Shown: one piece after another, positions 1 through 7,906 of the stretch | How positions within the stretch are numbered: position 1 is the first letter of the stretch | Layout: each line of letters starts with the position of its first letter | Assembly: GCF_030316885.1 (NCBI RefSeq) | Contig: NZ_JASZYQ010000002.1 | Coordinates: 690,001-754,000 of the forward strand | From: Variovorax jilinensis | Lineage (GTDB): Bacteria > Pseudomonadota > Gammaproteobacteria > Burkholderiales > Burkholderiaceae_C | Direction of reading: 5' to 3' | DNA length: 64,000 bases | Notes under the pieces: generated by a model | Told to the model about the DNA's origin: nothing | Seen by the model: only the letters and a program-made list of their open reading frames with translations | The model's database searches: none | Position numbers and translations under genes: made by a program

Positions 1-50
1 ACAATCGCCTCAACGTTTTGGGTGGTGGTCACTTAAAGCGTCCTTGATTC

Positions 51-71
51 GCAGCGCGGCTGCGGCTTTTT
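51..71 (+). terminator. stem-loop with U-run before the OmpA-like gene
   Basis: GCAGC-GCG-GCTGC is followed after GGC by five T's (67-71). It has the form of a short intrinsic terminator, perhaps for a gene left of the window. It sits only about 17 bases before the OmpA start codon, so it could instead be a leader hairpin. The stem is only five base pairs. Confidence 0.35.
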
Positions 72-87
72 CCCCAAGAGGAGAACC

Positions 88-738
88 ATGAAGAAACTGA
101 ATAAAGTGGCGATGATGTTTGCAGTCGCTGCGCTCGCCACTGCCGCCGGCGCGCAGACCCGTGTCACCGCTGCGAATGGCGGCCCGGTCATCGACAACTG
201 GCAGAACGGCACTGGCGAACTGGTCTGGAAGAACGGCACCAACGAACTGTGCTGGCGCGATGCCAACTGGACGCCCGCAACGGCTGCCGCTGGTTGCGAC
301 GGTGCTCTGGTTCCCGCCGCTCCCGTGGCTGCTGCTCCTGCTCCGGCTCCGGTTCCCCCGGCTCCTCCGGCAGTGGCCGCTTCGAAGGTCACCTTCGCTG
401 CTGACACCTTCTTCGACTTCGACAAGTCTGTCCTGAAGCCCGAAGGCCGCGCCAAGCTCGACGACCTGGTGTCGAAGATCAAGGACCTGAACCTGGAAGT
501 CATCATCGCCGTGGGTCACACCGACTGGATCGGTACCGTTGCGTACAACCAGAAGCTGTCGGTTCGCCGCGCTGAAGCCGTGAAGGCCTATCTCGTGTCC
601 AAGGGCATCGAGAAGAACCGCATCTACACCGAAGGCAAGGGCAAGAGCCAGCCGATCGCCGACAACCGCACCGCCGAAGGCCGCGCCAAGAACCGTCGCG
701 TGGAAATCGAAGTGGTCGGCACGCGCCCCAACAAGTGA
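88..738 (+). CDS. OmpA family outer-membrane/peptidoglycan-binding protein
   Basis: A 216-residue envelope protein. A Sec signal peptide (about residues 1-22, ending AAGAQ) is followed by a short Trp/Cys-containing N-terminal region, then an Ala/Pro-rich linker (about 74-95) and a C-terminal OmpA-like peptidoglycan-binding domain (about 105-210). The domain motifs GHTDWIG and NRRVEIE are visible. The protein lacks a full eight-strand OmpA barrel and is much shorter than E. coli OmpA, so it probably tethers the outer membrane to the wall or sits in the periplasm. The start is supported by AGAGGAG seven bases upstream. It is monocistronic, with a strong terminator immediately after it. Confidence 0.9.
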   Translation: MKKLNKVAMMFAVAALATAAGAQTRVTAANGGPVIDNWQNGTGELVWKNGTNELCWRDANWTPATAAAGCDGALVPAAPVAAAPAPAPVPPAPPAVAASKVTFAADTFFDFDKSVLKPEGRAKLDDLVSKIKDLNLEVIIAVGHTDWIGTVAYNQKLSVRRAEAVKAYLVSKGIEKNRIYTEGKGKSQPIADNRTAEGRAKNRRVEIEVVGTRPNK

Positions 739-759
739 TCCGCAAGGACCGCTGACAAG

Positions 760-784
760 AACCCCGCCTCGGCGGGGTTTTTTT
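760..784 (+). terminator. intrinsic terminator of the OmpA-like gene
   Basis: ACCCCGCC-TC-GGCGGGGT is a strong GC stem with a tiny loop, followed by a run of T's. It begins about 22 bases after the OmpA stop codon, a textbook rho-independent terminator. Confidence 0.92.
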
Positions 785-844
785 ATGGCCGCGCAGCCGC
801 CTCGGCGCGCGGCTTTCCAATTCGCGACGTTTCATAATCGCTGC

Positions 845-1564
845 ATGACAGATACCGTGAATGCCGATCCGGCAGAACTCGCCAAATTCTCAGAACTCGC
901 GCACCGCTGGTGGGATCTCGAAAGCGAATTCCGACCATTGCACGAAATCAATCCGCTGCGCCTCGACTGGATCGACGGCATCTCCTCCCTGTCCGGCCGC
1001 AAGGTGCTCGACATCGGATGCGGCGGCGGCATCCTGGCCGACTCGATGGCGCGCAAGGGCGCCGAGGTGCTGGGCATCGACCTGGCCGACAAGGCGCTGA
1101 AAGTGGCGCAGTTGCATGCGCTCGAGGCGGGCACGCGCGGCGTGAAGTACCGTTCGGTCAGCGCCGAGGCGCTGGCGGCCGAGCAGCCGGGGAGCTTCGA
1201 TATCGTCACCTGCATGGAAATGCTCGAACACGTGCCTGAACCGGGCTCGGTCGTCAAGGCCTGCGCCGATCTCGTGAAGCCCGGCGGCTGGGTCTTCTTC
1301 TCTACCATCAACCGGAACCTGAAGGCGTTCATGCTCGCGATCGTGGGTGCCGAGTACGTCCTCGGCATGCTGCCGCGCGGCACGCACGAATACCAGAAGC
1401 TGATCCGTCCCAGCGAACTGGCCGCCCATTGCCGTGCCGCCGGCCTCGACCTGCGCTTCACGCGGGGCCTCGAGCACAACCCGCTGACCCGGCGCTACTG
1501 GCTCAGCGGCGACACCAGCGTGAACTACATGTTCGCGACGCACAAGCCGGTGGCCGGATCGTGA
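845..1564 (+). CDS. ubiG: UbiG, bifunctional ubiquinone O-methyltransferase
   Basis: A 239-residue class I SAM methyltransferase that performs both O-methylation steps of ubiquinone biosynthesis. The SAM-binding motif LDIGCGGG lies near residues 58-65, followed by the acidic GIDLAD strand. Post-motif strands (ITCMEMLEHVPEP) and the UbiG-type ending with GDTSVNYM are present. The frame is open further upstream, but MTDTVNADP is the family-like start. The last four bases overlap the GTG start of the next gene (GTGA), so the two are translationally coupled. The pairing ubiG-gph is common in betaproteobacteria. Confidence 0.95.
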   Translation: MTDTVNADPAELAKFSELAHRWWDLESEFRPLHEINPLRLDWIDGISSLSGRKVLDIGCGGGILADSMARKGAEVLGIDLADKALKVAQLHALEAGTRGVKYRSVSAEALAAEQPGSFDIVTCMEMLEHVPEPGSVVKACADLVKPGGWVFFSTINRNLKAFMLAIVGAEYVLGMLPRGTHEYQKLIRPSELAAHCRAAGLDLRFTRGLEHNPLTRRYWLSGDTSVNYMFATHKPVAGS

Positions 1565-2229
1565 GGCCGTCGCCCACCGATGCCGTCCTGTTCGACCTCG
1601 ACGGCACGCTGATCGACAGCGCCCCCGACCTCGGCGCCGCCGCCGACCAGATGCGCACCGAGCGCGGCCTGGCCTCGTTGCCGCTGGCGCGCTATCGCCC
1701 GATGGCCGGTGCGGGTGCCCGCGGCATGCTCGGCGTGGCCTTCGGCATCACGCCGGATTCGGACGGTTTCGACCTACTGCGGGAGGAGTTCTTCGTCAAG
1801 TACGAAACGCGCATGCTGACCCACACGCGCGCCTTCGACGGCGTTGCCGAGCTGATCGAGGCCCTGAATGCGCGCGGCCTGCGCTGGGGCGTGGTGACCA
1901 ACAAGCCGGAGCGCTTCACGCTGCCGCTCACGGCGGCGATGCCGCTGTTCGCGAGTGCCGGCGCGATCGTGAGCGGCGACACCACGCCGCATGCCAAGCC
2001 CCATCCGGAGCCGCTGCGCGAGGCGGCGCGTCGCATTGGCGTGCCGGCCGGGCGATGCATCTACGTCGGTGACGACGAACGCGACATCCAGGCAGGCCGT
2101 GCAGCCGGCATGCGGACGGTGGCTGCCAGCTACGGCTACATGGGCGAGAGGGCCGAAGTGGCGCGCTGGGACGCCGATGCGGCGATCGATTCGCCCATGG
2201 CGCTCTTGCAGTTGCTCGAACAGGCCTAA
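1561..2229 (+). CDS. gph: HAD-superfamily phosphatase, phosphoglycolate phosphatase-like
   Basis: A 222-residue HAD hydrolase. Motif I is FDLDGTLIDS near the N-terminus, with both catalytic aspartates. A conserved Lys lies in HAKPHPEP, and motif IV is YVGDDERDI. The family dephosphorylates 2-phosphoglycolate formed in DNA repair or oxygenation, although side substrates are common. A GTG start is chosen because it overlaps the ubiG stop by four bases and leaves motif I about eight residues in, as usual. The longer open frame upstream lies inside ubiG and is a shadow. Its TAA stop is part of the likely ssrA -10 box. Confidence 0.88.
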   Translation: MRPSPTDAVLFDLDGTLIDSAPDLGAAADQMRTERGLASLPLARYRPMAGAGARGMLGVAFGITPDSDGFDLLREEFFVKYETRMLTHTRAFDGVAELIEALNARGLRWGVVTNKPERFTLPLTAAMPLFASAGAIVSGDTTPHAKPHPEPLREAARRIGVPAGRCIYVGDDERDIQAGRAAGMRTVAASYGYMGERAEVARWDADAAIDSPMALLQLLEQA

Positions 2230-2232
2230 AAT
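2206..2232 (+). promoter_or_regulatory. probable sigma-70 promoter of ssrA inside the 3' end of gph
   Basis: TTGCAG (2206-2211) and TAAAAT (2227-2232) are separated by 15 bases, and the -10 ends nine bases before the mature 5' end of tmRNA. The TAA of the -10 is also the gph stop codon. The spacer is one to two bases shorter than ideal. Confidence 0.6.
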
Positions 2233-2241
2233 GGAGCGCTT

Positions 2242-2629
2242 GGGGCTGCACTGGTTTCGACGTGGGTTCGGAATCGCAGCGGTGCATGTCGAGCTGAATG
2301 CGCTCGTAAAACAGATTCAAACAAACTAACTGCAAACGACGAACGTTTCGCACTCGCCGCTTAATTGCCGGTGAGCTTTGCAACAGCAGGCCGATGGGCT
2401 GGGCAAGGGGGTGACGGAGCAATCCGGCGCCTCCCGGCTGCAAAGATAATCTACATGGGCTGGTCCTGATCCGGGTACCTTGGGTCGGGACGAGAAAATA
2501 GGGTGCTGGCGGCCGGTGTAGCGTGCGACTGCGCGACACCGGTGGCGAGACTCAAATCAGATCGCTAAACATGTAGATCTGCGCGAAGAAGGCTTGCGGA
2601 CGGGGGTTCAAATCCCCCCAGCTCCACCA
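2242..2629 (+). ncRNA. ssrA: transfer-messenger RNA (tmRNA)
   Basis: One-piece tmRNA of 388 bases that rescues stalled ribosomes. The 5' end GGGGCTG pairs with CAGCTCC before the 3' ACCA (2626-2629), forming the tRNA-like acceptor stem. The T-arm GGTTCAAATCC is at about 2605-2615. The tag frame runs from GCA at 2332 to TAA at 2362-2364 and encodes ANDERFALAA, which with the non-templated alanine gives a typical ALAA-ending degradation tag. It follows gph by 12 bases, probably has its own promoter, and has a strong terminator behind it. Confidence 0.97.
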
Positions 2630-2639
2630 AACCACCAAA

Positions 2640-2671
2640 CCCCCAGGGCGGGCAACCCCCTGGGGGTTTTG
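2640..2671 (+). terminator. intrinsic terminator of ssrA
   Basis: CCCCCAGGG (2640-2648) pairs perfectly with CCCTGGGGG (2658-2666), followed by TTTTG. It starts ten bases after the tmRNA CCA end. Confidence 0.92.
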
Positions 2672-2757
2672 TTCGTTCGAGGCAGCCTGCGGGCGCGTTT
2701 TGCATCGCCGCCGTTTCTGCGCTCCAATCCACCGCGACAGCGATGCGCGAAAGGCCC

Positions 2758-4353
2758 ATGCATTCTTCGACCACGACGACAGCGACAGTTCCCCGCGATG
2801 CCGGGGCGGAAGCCCCGCGCGCCTTCCCGCTGGCCAGCGTCGAGCATCTCCAGGCGCTGGCCTTCCTGTTCGGCCTCGACGCGCCGTCGCCGGCCGGGGC
2901 CCGCGTGCTCGAACTGGGCTGCGGCGGGGGCGACAACCTGATCCCCTTCGCGGCGCGTCATCCGCAGGCGCGCGCGGTCGGTATCGATCCGGATCCGGCG
3001 CGGCTGCGGGCGGGCGCCGGGCTGATCGCCCGGGCGCGGCTCATGAACATCGAATTGCGCGCGATCGCCATCGAGGATATCGATGCCGCCTTCGGCGAGT
3101 TCGACTACATCGTCTGCCACGACGTCTACAGCGGCGTCGCGCCCGCGGTGCAACAGGCGATCCTGCGGGTCTGCGCGCGCAACCTGGCGCCCGACGGCGT
3201 CGCCTTCGTGAGCTACAAGGTCTATCCGGGCTGGAAGTCGCGCGAGATCGTGCGCGACGCCATGAACCTGCGCGGAGCTCCGCGCGACGAGCCCGACGAG
3301 AAGCTCGCCTATGCGCGAGGCATGCTCGACTTCCTCGATCGCCACGCGCCCGCGGGCAGCGTGCTCAAGCGCGCGCTCGAAGCCAACCTGCCGCTGGTGC
3401 GCGGCGCGAGCAGCGACTGGCTGCTGCAGGAGTTCCTGCAGCCGGCGCATGCGCCGTGCTACTTCAAGGAATTCGTCGCGCGTGCGGACGCCGAAGGGCT
3501 GACCTACCTGGCCGATGCCGAGCCGCAGACCATGTTCGCTCGCAACCACGGCGAGCGACTGCGCGAATCGCTGATGCGCGAATGCGGCGCGAGCCAGATC
3601 ATGATGGAGCAGACGCTCGACTTCCTGGTCGACCGCACGCACCGCCAGTCGCTGCTCGTGAAGCGCGAACGGGCTCCCGGCATCCGCTGGCGGCTCGATC
3701 TCGAACGCATTCGCGGGCTCGACTTCGCGGGCAGTTTCGCGGCCGAGGACGGCAGTCCGCTCGCGATGACGGGCGGCGGGCAGGCCTGCCGCACGCCGGG
3801 CGGCCAGAGCCTCGTGCTGCGCCTGCCCGTGCACCGCGCGGTGGCGCTGGCGCTCGAGGAGATCTTCCCGGCCACGATGAAGGTCGATGCGCTGCTGGCC
3901 GAAGTCGCGGCCCGCACCGGCGAGAGCCGGACGGCGCTCGAGGCGCCGGTGCTCGCGATGCTCGAGGAACTGCTGATCCTCGGCGCCGTCCGCATCCGCC
4001 GCTCGCCGCCGCGCGTGGCGGCCACCGTGTCTGCCCTGCCCGAAGCGCCGGCCGCGCTGCGTACGGCGCGCGCCGTGGCGCTCAGCGCGGGGCCGTCGGC
4101 GACCGTGACCAACCAATGGCACGAGCCGGTCGCGCTGTCGCCGCTCGAGCGCGTGCTGCTGCCGCTGCTGGACGGCCGGCATTCTCACGACGACCTCGCG
4201 CGCCACCTGGCCGGCGAGGCAACGGCCGGGCGCCTGCGCCTGATCCGTGACGACAAGCCGCTGACCGACGAGGATGCGCTGCTGGCGTTCGCGCGGCAGC
4301 AGGTAGGGTTCGCATTGCGCGACTTGCGGCGCAAGGCATTGCTTGCGGGCTGA
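2758..4353 (+). CDS. class I SAM methyltransferase with methyltransferase regulatory domain (PKMT-like)
   Basis: A 531-residue protein. An N-terminal Rossmann methyltransferase domain has LELGCGGGDN at about 43-52 and GIDPDP following. A central region resembles the regulatory domain seen with rickettsial protein-lysine methyltransferases. A C-terminal winged-helix-like region carries 'PLLDGRHSHDDL'. By family analogy it may methylate lysines on outer-membrane proteins, but the substrate here is unknown. ATG at 2758 has GAAAGG just upstream; the alternative ATG at 2743 has no visible ribosome site. It stands alone between ssrA and ggt. Confidence 0.8.
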   Translation: MHSSTTTTATVPRDAGAEAPRAFPLASVEHLQALAFLFGLDAPSPAGARVLELGCGGGDNLIPFAARHPQARAVGIDPDPARLRAGAGLIARARLMNIELRAIAIEDIDAAFGEFDYIVCHDVYSGVAPAVQQAILRVCARNLAPDGVAFVSYKVYPGWKSREIVRDAMNLRGAPRDEPDEKLAYARGMLDFLDRHAPAGSVLKRALEANLPLVRGASSDWLLQEFLQPAHAPCYFKEFVARADAEGLTYLADAEPQTMFARNHGERLRESLMRECGASQIMMEQTLDFLVDRTHRQSLLVKRERAPGIRWRLDLERIRGLDFAGSFAAEDGSPLAMTGGGQACRTPGGQSLVLRLPVHRAVALALEEIFPATMKVDALLAEVAARTGESRTALEAPVLAMLEELLILGAVRIRRSPPRVAATVSALPEAPAALRTARAVALSAGPSATVTNQWHEPVALSPLERVLLPLLDGRHSHDDLARHLAGEATAGRLRLIRDDKPLTDEDALLAFARQQVGFALRDLRRKALLAG

Positions 4354-4381
4354 GGTGCCCGGGCTTCCACAGAAAGAATCG

Positions 4382-6118
4382 ATGATGCAAACCATCCAGT
4401 GGACGAAGCTGCTGCGGCTCGGCGTGGCCGCGGTCGTCGCCTGCGCAGGCCTGCACGCGCGGGCCGCGTCGCAGGCGCCGGTCGCGGCCGAGAACGGCAT
4501 GGTCGTGAGCGCGCAGCACCTGGCGACGCAGATCGGCGTCAACGTGCTCAAGCGCGGCGGCAATGCAATCGATGCGGCGGTGGCTGTGGGCTATGCGCTC
4601 GCGGTGGTGTATCCGGCGGCCGGCAACCTGGGAGGTGGCGGGTTCATGACCGTCCAGCTGGCCGATGGTCGCAAGACCTTCCTGGACTTCCGCGAGAAGG
4701 CGCCGCTGGCGGCGCGCGCCGACATGTACGTGGGCAAGGACGGCAAGGTGGTGCCGGGGCTCAGCACGGTGGGCCATCTCGCAGTTGCGGTGCCGGGCAC
4801 GGTGTCGGGCCTGGAGCGCGCGCGCGAGCAGTACGGCACGATGAAGCGCGGCGCGCTGCTCGCGCCGGCCATCGCGCTGGCCGAGCGCGGCTTCGTGCTG
4901 GAGCAGGGCGATGTCGACATGCTGGCGACCGCCACTGCGGCCTTCGCCGCCGATCCGGCCTCGGCGGCGATCTTCCTGAACAAGGGCGCGCCTTTCGCAG
5001 TCGGCCAGAAGCTGGTGCAGAAGGATCTGGCCAGGACCCTGAAGGCGATCGCGCGGCACGGCTCCGACGGTTTCTACCGAGGACCGGTTGGCAACGCGAT
5101 CGTGGTGTCGAGCCAGACCGGCCGCGGGCTCATCACGCAGCAGGACCTCGACGACTACCGCACGCGCGAGCTGCTGCCGATCGAGTGCAGCTACCGCGGC
5201 TTTCGGGTGATCTCGGCGCCGCCGCCGAGCTCGGGCGGCGTGGTGCTGTGCGAGATGCTCAATATCCTCGAAGGCTATCCGCTCAAGGAGCTGGGCTATC
5301 GCTCGGCCCAGGGCGTGCACTACCAGATCGAGGCCATGCGGCATGCCTACGTCGACCGCAACAACTACCTGGGCGATCCCGACTTCGTGAAGAACCCTCT
5401 CGACCGCCTGCTCGACAAGGGCTATGCCGCGAAGATCCGCGGCGTGATCGATCCCCAGAAGGCCGGCGTCTCGAGCGATATCAAGCCCGGCGTGGCGCCG
5501 CATGAAGGCAGCAACACCACGCACTATTCGATCATCGACCAGTGGGGCAATGCGGTGGCGGTGACCTACACGCTCAACGACTGGTTCGGGGCCAAGGTCA
5601 CGGCTGCGGGCACCGGCGTGCTGCTCAACAACGAGATGGACGACTTCACCTCGCTGGTCGGCGTGCCGAACATGTACGGTCTGGTGCAGGGCGAAGCCAA
5701 CGCAATCGCCCCCGGCAAGCGGCCGCTGAGCTCGATGAGCCCGACCATCGTGACCAAGGACGGGCAGCCGGTGCTGGTGCTCGGCACGCCGGGCGGCAGC
5801 CGCATCGTGACCGCTGTTCTGCACGGCATTCTCAACGTGGTCGACTACGGCATGAACGTGCAGGAGGCGGTGGATGCGCCGCGCTTTCACCAGCAGTGGC
5901 TGCCCGACGTGACCAACGTCGAGGTCTTCGCGCTCTCGCCCGACACCCGCAAGATCCTGGTCGACATGGGCCACAAGCTCGGCGATCCGCAGCCTGCCAA
6001 TCATGTGGCCGCTATCATCGTCGGCGCGCCGTCGCTCGGCGGCAAGCCGGTCGGCAGCAACCGGTTCTATGGCGCCAACGATCCGCGCCGCAACACGGGC
6101 CTCGCGCTCGGCTACTGA
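4382..6118 (+). CDS. ggt: gamma-glutamyltransferase
   Basis: A 578-residue periplasmic N-terminal-nucleophile hydrolase that cleaves or transfers the gamma-glutamyl group of glutathione. A signal peptide spans roughly residues 1-28. The self-processing site is the first Thr of TTHYS (about T379), where the precursor splits into large and small subunits. GKRPLSSMSPTI and GTPGGSRI, conserved in the small subunit, are also visible. Either of the adjacent ATGs (4382, 4385) could be used behind AGAAAGA. Length fits the family. The pseudouridine synthase gene starts three bases after the stop, suggesting co-transcription. Confidence 0.95.
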   Translation: MMQTIQWTKLLRLGVAAVVACAGLHARAASQAPVAAENGMVVSAQHLATQIGVNVLKRGGNAIDAAVAVGYALAVVYPAAGNLGGGGFMTVQLADGRKTFLDFREKAPLAARADMYVGKDGKVVPGLSTVGHLAVAVPGTVSGLERAREQYGTMKRGALLAPAIALAERGFVLEQGDVDMLATATAAFAADPASAAIFLNKGAPFAVGQKLVQKDLARTLKAIARHGSDGFYRGPVGNAIVVSSQTGRGLITQQDLDDYRTRELLPIECSYRGFRVISAPPPSSGGVVLCEMLNILEGYPLKELGYRSAQGVHYQIEAMRHAYVDRNNYLGDPDFVKNPLDRLLDKGYAAKIRGVIDPQKAGVSSDIKPGVAPHEGSNTTHYSIIDQWGNAVAVTYTLNDWFGAKVTAAGTGVLLNNEMDDFTSLVGVPNMYGLVQGEANAIAPGKRPLSSMSPTIVTKDGQPVLVLGTPGGSRIVTAVLHGILNVVDYGMNVQEAVDAPRFHQQWLPDVTNVEVFALSPDTRKILVDMGHKLGDPQPANHVAAIIVGAPSLGGKPVGSNRFYGANDPRRNTGLALGY

Positions 6119-6121
6119 AGA

Positions 6122-6886
6122 ATGCATCTCGAGGAAATTCTCTATACCCAGGGCTTCGGCACGCGCCGCGTCTGCGCGGGGCTGATCCAGCAGGGCTTCG
6201 TGACGGTCGAGGGACGGCCGCAGACCGATCCCGGCGCCGATTTCGACACCACCGGCGACACGCTGCGGTTCACAGTGCAGGGCACGGCCTGGGAGTACCA
6301 CGAGAAGGCCTACCTGATGCTGCACAAGCCGGCCGGCACCGAGTGCTCGCAGAAGCCGTCGACCTATCCGAGCATCTATACGCTGCTGCCGTCGCCGTTG
6401 CGGCTGCGCCCGAACAAGGGCGCGGTGCAGGGCGTGCAGGCGATCGGCCGCCTCGACCAGGACACGACCGGCCTGCTGCTGCTCACCGACGATGGCCAGT
6501 TCATCCACCGCATGGGCTCGCCCAAGCACCACGTGCCCAAGGTCTACGAGGTCACTACCAAGCACCCGGTCGATGCCGGACAGGTCGAGCGCCTGCTGGC
6601 GGGCGTGGTGCTCGATGACGATCCGAAGCCGGTGCGCGCCGCAGCCTGCGAGGCCACCGGCGAATTGCAGCTGAGCCTGACCCTGACCGAGGGCAAGTAC
6701 CACCAGGTCAAGCGCATGCTGGCCGCGGTCGGCAACCGGGTCGAGGCGCTGCATCGCTCGCGCATCGGCGGCCTGTCGCTGTCGGACGGGCTGGCGCCGG
6801 GGCAGTGGCGCTGGCTGGCCACCGACGAGGTCGAGGCGTTGCGCAACGCGCGTTCCGGTCAGCCAAAGGTCGGGGTGGGCCGTTAA
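6122..6886 (+). CDS. rsuA: RsuA-family rRNA pseudouridine synthase
   Basis: A 254-residue enzyme with an N-terminal S4-like RNA-binding domain (about 1-45) and a RluB/RsuA catalytic domain. The signature GRLDQDTTGLLLLTDDG holds the catalytic aspartate (GRLD). The expected reaction is isomerisation of U516 of 16S rRNA. It starts three bases after the ggt stop, although their functions are unrelated. The RsuA rather than RluB/E/F assignment rests on overall length and the short S4 region, so the symbol is less certain than the family. Confidence 0.85.
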   Translation: MHLEEILYTQGFGTRRVCAGLIQQGFVTVEGRPQTDPGADFDTTGDTLRFTVQGTAWEYHEKAYLMLHKPAGTECSQKPSTYPSIYTLLPSPLRLRPNKGAVQGVQAIGRLDQDTTGLLLLTDDGQFIHRMGSPKHHVPKVYEVTTKHPVDAGQVERLLAGVVLDDDPKPVRAAACEATGELQLSLTLTEGKYHQVKRMLAAVGNRVEALHRSRIGGLSLSDGLAPGQWRWLATDEVEALRNARSGQPKVGVGR

Positions 6887-6916
6887 GATTCGACGTCTTC
6901 GTCCGGAATCCTTCCC

Positions 6917-7906
6917 TTGCGCTCCAAATCATCGCTGACGGGCCGCCTCGCGGCCCTTTTCCTCGTGTGCGCGTCGCTGGCGGCACAGGCCGCCGAGGCA
7001 CCTCCGGTCTTCGTCCTCAATTCCCTCGATGCGACCGTGAGCGTCATCGACCCCACGGGCTGGACCGAGAAGACCCGCATCCCGACCGGCAAGGAACCGC
7101 ATCACCTCTACCTGACGCCCGACGAGCAATCGCTGATCGTCGCCAACTCGGCCGGCGATTCGCTGACCTTCCTCGACCCGCGCACGGCCCAGGTGCAGCG
7201 CGTGGTCTACGGAATCATCGATCCCTATCACCTGCGCTTCTCGCCCGACATGAAGTGGTTCGTGACCGCGGGCAACCGGCTCAACCACGTCGACATCTAC
7301 CGCTGGGACGGCAAGGAGCCCAAGCTGGTGAAGCGGATCCCGACCGGCAAGACGCCGAGCCACATCTGGATCGATGGCAAGAGCACCACGGCCTATGTCT
7401 CGATGCAGGACAGCGACGAGCTGATCGCTGTCGACCTGCCGTCGCAGACCATCCGCTGGCGCACGCCCACGGGGCCGATGCCGGCCGACATCTTCGGCAT
7501 CCACGAGGGCAAGACGCTGCTGGTCGGCCTGACCGGCAGCGACGGCGTGCAGGTGTTCGACGTCGCGGGCGCGCAACCCAAGGTGGTGGGCAAGATCCCG
7601 ACCGGCAAGGGCGCGCATGCCTTCCGTGCGGCCGGCGATGGCGGCCGCAGCGTGTTCGTGAGCAACCGCGTCGCCAACACGATCAGCCGCATCGACCTGC
7701 GCACGCTGCAGGTCACCAACACCTACGCCGTGCCCGGAGGCCCCGACTGCATGGAAGTCTCGGCCGACGGCAAGACGCTCTACGTGACCTCGCGCTGGGC
7801 CAAGAAGCTCAGCGTGGTCGACCTCGCGAGCGGCAAGGTGGTGCGGCAGGTCAATGTCGGGCGCTCGCCGCACGGCGTCTGGACGCTCGATCATGCGAAG
7901 AGCTGA
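6917..7906 (+). CDS. exported YVTN-type beta-propeller protein
   Basis: A 329-residue exported protein. A signal peptide (about 1-27, ending AAQAA) is followed by repeated strands typical of YncE/cytochrome-d1-like propellers: 'VFVLNSLDATVSVID', repeated 'RIPTGK' units and 'LYVTSRWAKKLSVVD'. The start is TTG at 6917, the only position that keeps the signal peptide intact. Such propellers usually bind ligands or proteins in the periplasm; no enzymatic residues are recognisable. It overlaps the next gene by 14 bases, so the two are probably co-translated. Confidence 0.8.
   Translation: MRSKSSLTGRLAALFLVCASLAAQAAEAPPVFVLNSLDATVSVIDPTGWTEKTRIPTGKEPHHLYLTPDEQSLIVANSAGDSLTFLDPRTAQVQRVVYGIIDPYHLRFSPDMKWFVTAGNRLNHVDIYRWDGKEPKLVKRIPTGKTPSHIWIDGKSTTAYVSMQDSDELIAVDLPSQTIRWRTPTGPMPADIFGIHEGKTLLVGLTGSDGVQVFDVAGAQPKVVGKIPTGKGAHAFRAAGDGGRSVFVSNRVANTISRIDLRTLQVTNTYAVPGGPDCMEVSADGKTLYVTSRWAKKLSVVDLASGKVVRQVNVGRSPHGVWTLDHAKS

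Noticed and set aside
2608..4563. 651-codon open frame opposite the methyltransferase gene
   Set aside because: Low-complexity His/Arg/Gln composition typical of an antisense shadow; no start signal or family motif.
4082..6754. 890-codon open frame opposite ggt and rsuA
   Set aside because: Spans two real genes on the other strand with antisense-type composition.
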